A stretch of DNA of 5,826 bases from Phycisphaerae bacterium (lineage in GTDB: Bacteria > Planctomycetota > Phycisphaerae > Sedimentisphaerales > Anaerobacaceae). Positions within the stretch are counted from its first letter, which is position 1. Every line of letters begins with the position of its first letter. The notes beneath the pieces are model-generated. The model ran no database searches, was not told the DNA's origin, and was given only the letters and a program-made list of their open reading frames with translations. Location: NCBI GenBank assembly GCA_030609625.1, contig JAUWBX010000161.1, forward strand, positions 1 through 5,826, written 5' to 3'. The translations under genes and the position numbers were made by a program. This document shows, one piece after another, positions 1 through 5,549 of the stretch.

Positions 1-19
1 TGTATTCAAATATTGGCAT
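1..19 (-). CDS. FmdB-type zinc ribbon protein, 5' end only
   Basis: Only the first six codons and one base lie inside the window; they read MPIFEY. The start codon is ATG at 19-17, preceded by AAGGAGA (33-27) with eight bases between GGAG and the ATG, which is an excellent ribosome binding site. MPI[YF]EY is the characteristic opening of the FmdB/CxxC_CxxC_SSSS family of small zinc ribbons, where it is followed by two CxxC knuckles. Those cysteines would lie off the left edge, so the assignment rests on the opening residues and context. Members are often annotated as putative regulatory proteins, but their function is largely unknown. The gene follows DUF5320 a on the same strand after about 208 bases, so it may be the last gene of the cluster or have its own promoter. 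Confidence 0.6.
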
Positions 20-227
20 CTTCGTATCTCCTTGTAAATTTGTTAGAGCTTTACCCGAAACACAGTGTTCTTAAACATCGTATGAAATCTATCTCTTAAT
101 TGCCATATACAATCGAGCACAGAAGACTTGAATCTACAGAAAAGGCTGGTGATAGTGCTTGGTGCTATACAAACACACCATCCCCTTTGAAACCCAGAAG
201 CATCTAAGAAGATGAATCTTTAGCTGT
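20..227. other. intergenic spacer, no gene seen
   Basis: This stretch separates the DUF5320 a stop codon from the FmdB-type start. Apart from the ribosome binding site at 27-33, I see no convincing open frame, no GC-rich hairpin followed by a T-run, and no clear -35/-10 pair on the minus strand. A short palindrome, AACACAGTGTT (59-69), is present but too small to interpret. It may hold a weak promoter for the FmdB-type gene. Confidence 0.5.
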
Positions 228-647
228 CTATTTCTTAGTCTTTGCTGCTTTTCTGTTCTGACTTTCGAGTTCTTCTATACGCTTTTTGATTCCGTCAAGG
301 CTATCTTCAAGATATTCCGCCTGGCCTTTCAGGCCGTCCAGCTCCTGCTGAGGTGCAATCGCTGGAGCAAACGGCGCACCGCCATAAGCGTATGGGTTCA
401 CAGCACCACCATAAGCATAAGGGCTCACGTCACCTCCCCAGGCAGGCATGCCGTATCCAGCTCCGGCCCAACCAAAACCTCGACCTCGGCCAAAACCGCC
501 ACCTCGGAAACCTCGGCCCCAGCCGCCGTAGCCACGGCCACCAACGGGATTCATATAACCTGACACCGGATAGCCTGCACAAAAACCCGCAGCTCTTCCT
601 GTCATCGGTCCCATCCCAGCAGGACCTGTTCCATCTCCACGTGGCAT
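228..647 (-). CDS. DUF5320-type glycine-rich protein with coiled-coil tail (copy a)
   Basis: This 139-residue protein has three parts. The N-terminal leader MPRGDGTGPAG, followed by GPMTGR and a GFC with Cys23, is the hallmark of the DUF5320-type family. Residues about 30-95 are rich in Gly, Arg, Phe, Tyr and Ala, with a tandem nine-residue repeat around PYAYGGA (76-82 and 85-91). Residues about 101-131 form a charged heptad-like helix (LDGLKGQAEYL, then IKKRIEELE), a probable coiled coil for oligomerisation, with a Lys-rich end. The ATG at 647 is supported by AAAGGAG seven bases upstream. There is no signal peptide, so it is probably cytoplasmic. Function is unknown; the family is frequent in anaerobes near NifB/NifX-like, Mrp-like and zinc-ribbon genes. 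It follows zinc ribbon a after 57 bases, so cotranscription is likely. Confidence 0.85.
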   Translation of the reverse strand: MPRGDGTGPAGMGPMTGRAAGFCAGYPVSGYMNPVGGRGYGGWGRGFRGGGFGRGRGFGWAGAGYGMPAWGGDVSPYAYGGAVNPYAYGGAPFAPAIAPQQELDGLKGQAEYLEDSLDGIKKRIEELESQNRKAAKTKK

Positions 648-704
648 AATTAATCTCCTTTCAAATTAAAAATTATTCTCTTGTACTACTCTGCGAAGTA
701 CTCG

Positions 705-935
705 CTACGTAGCACGGTTCATTATTGTGCCGCACTCGGGACAACTCTGTTTGTTGCACGGTGCTCCGACAATGTGCGGCGCCTTTTTACCACAGTTCGG
801 GCACACACAATTTCCGCCCGGCCCTGCTGCAAATGGTCCGCCCATCCTGCCTCTACCTTGGCCTTGACCTCGACCCATACCTCGGCCTGTGCCGGGACCT
901 TGACCCGTAGGCCCTGTACCATTACCTCTTGGCAT
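705..935 (-). CDS. small MPRG-leader zinc-ribbon protein (copy a, intact)
   Basis: The 76-residue product starts with MPRGNGTGP, continues through a Gly/Arg/Gln linker (about 10-42), and ends in a cysteine-rich module with Cys43, Cys45, Cys48, Cys60, Cys65 and Cys68. The CPNCG and CPECG knuckles make a zinc-ribbon or other metal-binding fold likely. I chose the ATG at 935 over the in-frame ATG at 944. AAAGGA stands eight bases before the 935 codon, whereas the 944 codon abuts the Shine-Dalgarno sequence; the 935 start also matches the MPRG opening of the sister proteins. No signal peptide or membrane segment is visible. The function is unknown. It precedes DUF5320 a and is the intact paralogue of the damaged gene at 3995-4217. 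Confidence 0.8.
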   Translation of the reverse strand: MPRGNGTGPTGQGPGTGRGMGRGQGQGRGRMGGPFAAGPGGNCVCPNCGKKAPHIVGAPCNKQSCPECGTIMNRAT

Positions 936-973
936 AATATCCATCCTTTCTGTAATTAAGTGTTAATTTGAAT
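793..973 (-). repeat. duplicated segment, copy a (zinc ribbon 5' half plus 5' flank)
   Basis: Aligned by eye with 4080-4255, this block matches at about 90%: roughly 17 substitutions in 175 columns, plus one 6-base and one 1-base indel. It covers the leader and linker codons, the ribosome binding site and about 20 bases further upstream. Within the stretch 793-951, 11 of 12 substitutions are transitions. The similarity falls sharply in the 3' half of the gene (705-792). Confidence 0.8.
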
Positions 974-1002
974 TTACCACTAAACTCACCTGCGTCTGCT
1001 CC
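974..1002 (-). pseudogene. possible stub of a DUF5320 C-terminus
   Basis: Directly beyond duplicated segment a, this 29-base stretch matches the last codons of DUF5320 b (4259-4287) at about 20 of 29 positions. The match includes the sequence before the stop codon (TGGTAA here, TGGTAG there). A three-base gap separates it from the main alignment. It suggests that a DUF5320 gene once stood upstream of zinc ribbon a, as it still does upstream of copy b, and was almost wholly deleted. The match is short, so this remains tentative. Confidence 0.35.
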
Positions 1003-1013
1003 AGCATCGGAAG

Positions 1014-1064
1014 CCGGTCAACTTGCTTTTTAGTAATTTCACTAACATAAAGCAAATTGACCGG
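1014..1064 (-). repeat. long interrupted hairpin in the DUF1080-zinc ribbon spacer
   Basis: The arms are 1014-1029 (CCGGTCAACTTGCTTT) and 1049-1064. They are complementary over 16 positions; the one mismatch (1022 with 1056) becomes a G-U pair in minus-strand RNA, so the RNA stem is continuous. A second five-pair stem (TTAGT 1030-1034 with ACTAA 1041-1045) closes a six-base loop, with a three-base bulge at 1046-1048. No T-run follows, so it is not a standard terminator. It could be an mRNA processing or stabilising structure between the DUF1080 and zinc ribbon genes, or the remains of a small inverted-repeat element. Confidence 0.75.
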
Positions 1065-1079
1065 TTCTATCCTCTCGAC

Positions 1080-1121
1080 ACTTTAGTTTACTTTAGCTCA
1101 CTTTAGTCACTTTAGCTCACT
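1080..1121 (-). repeat. four-unit tandem repeat of CTAAAGT, period 9-10 bases
   Basis: On the minus strand the core CTAAAGT occurs four times, with units beginning (plus-strand ACTTTAG) at 1080, 1090, 1100 and 1109. It is preceded by a partial AAGTGAG copy. Linkers alternate (GAG, GA, GAG, AA), giving a higher-order period of about 19 bases. The spacing of about one helical turn would place every unit on the same DNA face. It begins about 20 bases beyond the DUF1080 stop codon. It may be a protein-binding array or a minisatellite. Confidence 0.8.
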
Positions 1122-1140
1122 TCCACCGGCCCCGACGGCT

Positions 1141-2469
1141 TCATCGAACGAGCCGGATACCCTGCTTGATCGGAATCATGACAACATTACGGAATTCCTT
1201 TGGCGAGCCTTCCGACTGCAGACATATATTGCCCGGCATCTCCTCGCATTCGGTGGCGCTGTTCTGGAGGAGGCGATTGACGTAAATTCTCAGGTCGCCG
1301 CCGTTCATATAGACCTCGTAATCGTTCCACTGGCCGAGCGGCTTTTCGTTCGACGCATGCATCTTCGGGGTGTGACGGCCTCTGGTGCGAGCGGGGTCGG
1401 TTTTCATCGGGAAGCTGCCGATGTTAAAGATATCGCCCATGCTGCCGGACATACCCTGGGCCTCGATTGACTTGGGCCAGACCTTGTCGGGGCCGGTCAT
1501 TCGCACCAACAGGCCGCTGTTGCCCGGCTTTATGTGCCGCATCTGCAGGCGAACGACGTAATTTGTATAGTCTTTCTTCGTGCGGATATAGCCGGCGGGC
1601 CTGCCCGTCACAGTCATCGCGCCGTCTTTGACGGCGAAAGTGTTCTTGAGAGCGTCACTGGAGAAGGTCCAGCCGGTAAGGTCTGTGCCGTTGAAGAGTC
1701 GGACGGCCTTGCCGTAATTTTCCGGCAGATGTTTTATGTAAATGTCCTTGAATTCGACGACCATCGGCGGGCCCGCGTGGATTTGCAGCGCAAGGAGTCC
1801 TTCCAGTGCGGCGCCTTTGCTGTCCCTCGGATCGTCAGGGTTGGTCACGCGGTCGTTGTCAATAAGCTCTATCGTAGGGTATCCGTTGAGGTAATGCAGG
1901 ATGTGGTTGCCCCGTGCAATGATGGTGTATTCGTTCCAGTCCTTGTCCTTGTAGTAGAAGGCCTTTTTCAGTGCCTCGACGTCGGAGACCTTGCCAACGA
2001 CTTTCTTGTTGCCCTGCTCGTCGATGACCATCATATCGCCGACGTTAACCAGCCAGCCCCGGCCTCGCTCGTGATAGAGAAAGCCCACTTTGCCGGGTGC
2101 GTTTTGTACTTCTGCCTGATAGCCGGAGATGACCCATTTGTTGACTTCTTTGCTGCGGTACTGAACGCCGGAGTTGCCGTTCTGGATGCGGAATTTGATT
2201 TTGAGGATGAAGTTCTTGACCTTGCCGTCCCGCCAGATGCAGAACGTATTGCCGCGGGCGGGATTTTCCTCCGTGGTCTGCCCGCGGATTACGCCGTCCT
2301 TTACCGACCACAGCCGCGGGTCACCATCCCAGCCGGTCAGGTCCTTGCCGTTAAAAATGCTTACGAATCTAAGCTCAGGATTTCGGGCACTCTGGGGCGC
2401 CGCTGCTAAGGCATCAACCGCCATCACAACAATCCCAACCAGCATACAAACTACGATTAACCTTTTCAT
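1141..2469 (-). CDS. secreted protein with two DUF1080 (3-keto-disaccharide hydrolase-like) domains
   Basis: The 442-residue product begins with a Sec signal peptide (MKR, hydrophobic about 4-22, ALAAA cleavage region near 20-24). Two DUF1080 domains follow, at about 35-248 and 256-436. Each opens with the family's F-NG-DLTGW motif (SIFNGKDLTGW at 37-47, RLFNGTDLTGW at 257-267) and has a GNSG strand motif (98-101 and 316-319). The concanavalin-like DUF1080 fold is known from 3-keto-disaccharide hydrolases and many planctomycete secreted proteins, so a periplasmic role in sugar binding or cleavage is inferred; the substrate is unknown. AAGGAG lies eight bases before the ATG. GC content is visibly higher than in the C_GCAxxG gene. 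It follows ThuA after 62 bases and is probably cotranscribed with it. Confidence 0.88.
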   Translation of the reverse strand: MKRLIVVCMLVGIVVMAVDALAAAPQSARNPELRFVSIFNGKDLTGWDGDPRLWSVKDGVIRGQTTEENPARGNTFCIWRDGKVKNFILKIKFRIQNGNSGVQYRSKEVNKWVISGYQAEVQNAPGKVGFLYHERGRGWLVNVGDMMVIDEQGNKKVVGKVSDVEALKKAFYYKDKDWNEYTIIARGNHILHYLNGYPTIELIDNDRVTNPDDPRDSKGAALEGLLALQIHAGPPMVVEFKDIYIKHLPENYGKAVRLFNGTDLTGWTFSSDALKNTFAVKDGAMTVTGRPAGYIRTKKDYTNYVVRLQMRHIKPGNSGLLVRMTGPDKVWPKSIEAQGMSGSMGDIFNIGSFPMKTDPARTRGRHTPKMHASNEKPLGQWNDYEVYMNGGDLRIYVNRLLQNSATECEEMPGNICLQSEGSPKEFRNVVMIPIKQGIRLVR

Positions 2470-2531
2470 TTGTCTTTCTCCTTACTTTTGTTTGAGCCAG
2501 CTCAACGAGCCAAATATGTCAGCCCATCATA

Positions 2532-3317
2532 TTAATATTGCACATTCGGCGGGTTTTTGACTTTGCGACCGGCTGCCCAGTACATTGCGCGAACTACAAG
2601 CCGCTGGAAGTGTGGATTGCTCCACGCCTGGCGGCCGTGACCATTGCCGGTATAGAAGACCCTTCCTTTACCATAATGCGATACCCAACTCATCGACTGC
2701 CTTTCGTTACCGCGATTCATTCGGGTCAACGAACGCATCTGCGCATTACGGTGGTAGTTATGACAGTAAGTCTCATCTTCAATCTCGAAATCCTTCAGCC
2801 CCTTGGTGATGGGATGGTCGTGGTCGTAGATATATACAGTGTATTTGCCACCTCCATGTCCCGCGAAACGACCACCAACCATTTCCCAGTAGCGGTCGGC
2901 GTTTTTGAATGAGTCGCTGGCACTATGAATACCCACAAATCCGCCGCCTTTCTCGATGAAGTCGCATAATCCTTTTTCTTGCTCCTTCGCAAGTGCCATC
3001 CCGGTCGTATAGACCGCTATAATATCAAAGTCCTTGATACGTTCCTTCAGGTCATCCAGATTTTCGGTAAAGGTTACCTCAAAGTCATTGGTTTGCTCCA
3101 TTACCGCTTTAAGAATAGGCGGATTGTTTTTCCAATCGTGAACCCCACCACCGCGCAGGAACATTACCTTAATCTTCTGGTTTGTTCCAGCTACACCCAA
3201 TGCTCCTGCTGCCACAAGAGCTATCAGCGCCGCATAAACCAAAATTGAAATCGGCCTCTTTACCATCCATCTCCCTATCTTCCCATCTTTACTAAATAAA
3301 TTCATCATTCCCTGCAT
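2532..3317 (-). CDS. membrane-anchored ThuA-like domain protein
   Basis: The 261-residue product has a basic N-terminus (about 1-21), one hydrophobic segment (about 22-45), then a ThuA-like domain to the end. Visible family features are GGGVHDW (56-62), the GGGFVGIHSASD stretch (124-135, where glutamine amidotransferase-like folds have their nucleophile elbow, here without a catalytic Cys), GHG (153-155), DHPITKGL (167-174), HYGKGRVFYTGNGHG (214-228) and a C-terminal helix around MYWAAGR. ThuA proteins are linked to trehalose and other disaccharide use, and some act with 3-keto-sugar pathways; exact activity here is unknown. It probably faces the periplasm, as an anchored or cleaved protein. 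GGAGG seven bases before the ATG at 3317 supports the start. With the DUF1080 gene it forms a plausible carbohydrate pair. Confidence 0.88.
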   Translation of the reverse strand: MQGMMNLFSKDGKIGRWMVKRPISILVYAALIALVAAGALGVAGTNQKIKVMFLRGGGVHDWKNNPPILKAVMEQTNDFEVTFTENLDDLKERIKDFDIIAVYTTGMALAKEQEKGLCDFIEKGGGFVGIHSASDSFKNADRYWEMVGGRFAGHGGGKYTVYIYDHDHPITKGLKDFEIEDETYCHNYHRNAQMRSLTRMNRGNERQSMSWVSHYGKGRVFYTGNGHGRQAWSNPHFQRLVVRAMYWAAGRKVKNPPNVQY

Positions 3318-3367
3318 TTTTCAACCTCCTTTCAAAAAAACCTCTTTTTTAATCACTTCCAGACTTC

Positions 3368-3961
3368 CTATTTTTCTATCGGTTCTTTACTATAGTTGGT
3401 AAACTGCCTCAGTATTATCTCAATAGTCCACTTGGCTGCCATTCCCACTATTTCTGGACAATTACCTTTCCCTTTTTCCTTAACATCCTTACATAAGACA
3501 CTTCCATATGATGCTTTAAACTTTTCATATACCTCACGAATTAATTTATGGGATAAACTTGTATTTCCGAATGCATTTGTTCCACATAAATAGCCAATAA
3601 TTATCCCTGAACCTGTAAATGCACCGCAATTTGCTATTTTAGTTGGAGTTGCTCCGCCATCTAAACAACAAGCTGTTCTGAACACATCTTTATTTTTTGG
3701 AATAAACTCAACAGCATCTTGGAGAGCGGCAACTGTACACCTGCAACAGCCCCCATGTGTTTTTTCATACTTATGACCAATTTCATACGTCTTTTCTACT
3801 ATTGCCTTTCTAATATCAATTTGAGTTTTTTCATCGAATGGCTTAAACTCTCCCTTATATGTCTCTGCGCCTTCAGTTTTCTTAATCACCAGGGTACTTA
3901 GTAAACCTACACCTGTTAACTTTAAAATTTCGCGTCTGCTTTTATAGAGCCTTTTTTCCAT
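3368..3961 (-). CDS. C_GCAxxG_C_C family redox protein with twin-arginine-type leader
   Basis: The 197-residue product opens with SRREILK (8-14) and a hydrophobic run (about 15-26), a good match to a twin-arginine export signal; this would imply export of a folded, cofactor-bearing protein. The mature part carries Cys72, 73, 75, 98, 99, 112, 126, 157 and 168. NCGAFTGSG (111-119) is the GCAxxG-like core, and GSVLC (153-157) and NCPEIV (167-172) supply the later conserved cysteines. The family (Pfam C_GCAxxG_C_C) is predicted to be redox-active or metal-binding, without a settled function. The ATG at 3961 has AAAGG close upstream. Sampled lines fall between about 28 and 43% GC, clearly below the DUF1080 gene (about 55% in a sampled line), so separate acquisition is possible. 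It lies 33 bases after zinc ribbon b. Confidence 0.85.
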   Translation of the reverse strand: MEKRLYKSRREILKLTGVGLLSTLVIKKTEGAETYKGEFKPFDEKTQIDIRKAIVEKTYEIGHKYEKTHGGCCRCTVAALQDAVEFIPKNKDVFRTACCLDGGATPTKIANCGAFTGSGIIIGYLCGTNAFGNTSLSHKLIREVYEKFKASYGSVLCKDVKEKGKGNCPEIVGMAAKWTIEIILRQFTNYSKEPIEK

Positions 3962-3994
3962 AATGCCTTTCTTTCTGCCTATCTATTAAAGATG

Positions 3995-4217
3995 TTAACC
4001 TCTTGTCATTTTCGTGCCACATTTAAGACAGCTTTTTGCATTACAAGGCTGTCCTGCAACATGAGCAATTTTCTGCCTGCAGTTCGGGCATACACAACTT
4101 CCGCCCGGCCCTGCCGCAAATGGTCCGCCCATTCTGCCTCTACCTTGGCCTCGACCCCATACCCCGGCCTGTACCGGGACCCTGGCCGGTAGGCCCTGTA
4201 CCATTACCTCTCGGCAC
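3995..4217 (-). pseudogene. frameshifted MPRG-leader zinc-ribbon gene (copy b)
   Basis: Read from GTG at 4217, eight bases after AAAGGG, the frame gives MPRGNGTGP and onward to Gly21, then SRPR and a TAG stop at 4142-4140 (25 residues). The rest of the protein is intact in another frame: it continues GRGQGRGRMGG and ends with six cysteines in the copy a pattern (CVCPNC, then CNAKSC and CLKC). Aligning with copy a shows one extra G in a GGGG run (plus-strand CCCC at 4155-4158) and a harmless six-base deletion. Removing that one base restores a 73-residue protein. The start has also changed from ATG to GTG. A frame opened by TTG at 4237 exists but lacks a ribosome binding site and gives a nonsense leader. 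This is either recent decay, a sequencing or assembly error, or, less likely, recoding. Confidence 0.75.
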
Positions 4218-4255
4218 AATATCCACCCTTTCTTCAACTAACTGCTAATTTGAAT
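4080..4255 (-). repeat. duplicated segment, copy b
   Basis: Partner of the block at 793-973, spanning the 5' half of zinc ribbon b and its 5' flank up to the stop codon of DUF5320 b. It is shorter by five bases overall: a six-base deletion in the Gly/Gln linker and the one-base insertion that breaks the frame. Confidence 0.8.
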
Positions 4256-4258
4256 CTG

Positions 4259-4558
4259 CTACCAATAACCAAATCTGCCTCTGCCGCGACCGCGGCCCCG
4301 GCCCCGACCGAAGCCTCGGCCAAAACCGAAACCTCTGCGAAGCCACGGATTGCCCCAGCCGGCATAAGGCACTGGATAGGGAGCACCATAACCATACGAA
4401 CCTGCACCACTTATTTGACCAACGGGCACACCTTGCAATCCCGCAAAACCTTTTACCTGGCCCGGGTTTTCTTGTGAAGTTGTCAAAACACAAAACCCAA
4501 GACCTCGCCCGGTCATCGGACCTTGGCCGGCCGGTCCTGTTCCATCTCCTCTTGGCAT
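4259..4558 (-). CDS. DUF5320-type glycine/arginine-rich protein without coiled coil (copy b)
   Basis: The 99-residue product shares the family leader with copy a (MPRGDGTGPAGQGPMTGRG, then GFC with Cys23). A middle part rich in Gly, Pro, Tyr and Ala (about 50-70) follows, then an Arg/Gly/Phe tract with RGFGFGRGFG and repeated RG pairs (75-95), ending FGYW. It lacks the charged helix that ends copy a. The basic RGG-like tail suggests nucleic-acid or protein contact, but that is inference; no function is established. AGGAG lies eight bases before the ATG at 4558. The DUF89 stop codon ends four bases before this ATG, so the binding site sits inside the DUF89 coding end and the two genes are probably translationally coupled. 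No signal peptide is visible. Confidence 0.82.
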   Translation of the reverse strand: MPRGDGTGPAGQGPMTGRGLGFCVLTTSQENPGQVKGFAGLQGVPVGQISGAGSYGYGAPYPVPYAGWGNPWLRRGFGFGRGFGRGRGRGRGRGRFGYW

Positions 4559-4562
4559 AACG

Positions 4563-5441
4563 TCAGCTCCTTTCTATAAATTCACTATGATTTGCCCTTG
4601 CCAGTACCAAACTACCGATTTCACAGCCCAGATGCCGGGCAAGAACTACACATTTTGGTTTCAACATAAAAATTAAATTTTTATCAACATCGCATAGGGT
4701 CTCAAAATTGCCCTGGCCCTTGGCAATAATCAAATCCGACTTATCAAATCGACGACGAAAAACCTCCGAACAGCTCTCCAGTATAGTGCCGGGCGCATCT
4801 GAGCCATTATCGATAACATTAACAATATCAGTTAAGCCGACTATCTGGGCGTCTTCTATCGTTGCATCATTTAGAATGGGGCCGCCTTTAACGGCAAAAG
4901 TTATTTTCTCGTAAGGTAACTGTTCAATCAGTAAACGGTCGAAGACGATTTCACCGGCGTTGTCACCAAGGTAAAGAATATCTTCCGCTTGCGACGTCGC
5001 GTCTCTGAACTCCTCCATGGCCTCCATATCCAACGGCTCTGTCAACGACTCAGCAATTGCTTTTTCGACCTGACTTTGCTCTATTACGGAATTAACGCCA
5101 AAGTCAATAATATTGCCTGCAATAGCTAACCGAACTGCTGTTTCCAATGGGTCTGCAGAGGTTTCGACTTGCTGTTTTAATTCGGGATACATCTGAAGGC
5201 CCAGCTTGTTAAAACGATTCTTCACTTCCAGATATGGGTCCTTGACGCCGGTTATTTCACGAATAAACCGGTGTATTTTTTGGGCCATGGCCGGCGGACT
5301 CTGGCTCAGGTCCATCTTGCTGCCCAGATATAGGGCCTCGCGTAAAACCTTTTCCTGAATCTGCTCGTCGTCCGTTGTCATCCTCACCGAATCAAGCACT
5401 TGTCGAACAAAACACGGAATACAGTCAAAATAAGTTCTCAT
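4563..5441 (-). CDS. DUF89 (ARMT1-like) damage-control phosphatase, subfamily I
   Basis: The 292-residue product matches the prokaryotic DUF89 family, metal-dependent phosphatases thought to remove damaged or surplus phosphometabolites; the substrate here is unknown. Visible motifs are CIPC near the N-terminus (Cys7, Cys10), GNIIDFG (109-115), the metal-site DNAGE (160-164), KGGPILND with Asp192 (185-192), a VIDNGSDAPGT segment (209-219) and AKGQGNFE (240-247). DNAGE and the later Asp correspond to the Asp-Asn-Asp metal ligands of the family, so the site looks complete. I chose ATG 5441, giving MRTYFDC as usual for the family, although AGGAG ends eleven bases upstream; TTG codons at 5450 and 5447 are in frame but less convincing. 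The length is normal. It is the first gene after the palindromic promoter and is coupled to DUF5320 b. Confidence 0.9.
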   Translation of the reverse strand: MRTYFDCIPCFVRQVLDSVRMTTDDEQIQEKVLREALYLGSKMDLSQSPPAMAQKIHRFIREITGVKDPYLEVKNRFNKLGLQMYPELKQQVETSADPLETAVRLAIAGNIIDFGVNSVIEQSQVEKAIAESLTEPLDMEAMEEFRDATSQAEDILYLGDNAGEIVFDRLLIEQLPYEKITFAVKGGPILNDATIEDAQIVGLTDIVNVIDNGSDAPGTILESCSEVFRRRFDKSDLIIAKGQGNFETLCDVDKNLIFMLKPKCVVLARHLGCEIGSLVLARANHSEFIERS

Positions 5442-5525
5442 AGACAACAAATCTCCTTATTTCCATTTAGCGCAAGTTCTTTTGGCGTTATCGGTCCCTA
5501 TCCGGCACTTAGGGCTTTCTATATA

Positions 5526-5549
5526 TATTATGGGCATATGCCCATAATA
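5526..5549. promoter_or_regulatory. perfect 24-base palindrome, probable operator
   Basis: Half-site TATTATGGGCAT (5526-5537) is followed immediately by its exact reverse complement (5538-5549), with no mismatch and no spacer. It overlaps the -10 box and fills the -35/-10 spacer of the operon promoter, the classic place for a dimeric repressor to block polymerase. A protein binding here would control the DUF89-DUF5320-zinc ribbon operon and perhaps the divergent plus-strand gene. No regulator gene is visible in the window. Confidence 0.75.

Noticed and set aside
704..713. Ten-base palindrome GCTACGTAGC over the zinc ribbon a stop
   Set aside because: It is short, overlaps coding sequence, has no repeat elsewhere that I saw, and is compatible with chance.
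353..959. Plus-strand frames opposite DUF5320 a and zinc ribbon a
   Set aside because: They mirror the Gly/Arg-rich genes on the minus strand and have no binding sites or family features.
1080..1121. CRISPR array
   Set aside because: Units are 9-10 bases with 2-3 base linkers and no spacers; it is a simple tandem repeat.
1534..2409. Long plus-strand open frame of 291 codons
   Set aside because: It is antisense to the clear two-domain DUF1080 gene, lacks a good ribosome binding site and recognisable motifs, and is explained by GC-rich codon structure on the other strand.
3334..3350. A-run/T-run hairpin between C_GCAxxG and ThuA as terminator
   Set aside because: The stem would be only A-T pairs around a four-base loop, too weak for termination, and it sits right before the ThuA ribosome binding site.
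3995..4237. Intact 80-codon frame starting at TTG 4237 as the real zinc ribbon b gene
   Set aside because: No ribosome binding site precedes the TTG, and the first 25 or so residues are the out-of-frame reading of the conserved MPRG leader; a frameshifted gene from GTG 4217 fits better.
4245..4493. Minus-strand frame overlapping DUF5320 b
   Set aside because: It is an alternative frame of a repetitive Gly/Arg gene that has a proper start, binding site and family leader.
5496..5514. CCCTA/TAGGG hairpin in the DUF89 leader as a riboswitch
   Set aside because: Five base pairs with a nine-base loop do not match any riboswitch architecture I know; noted only as a weak fold.
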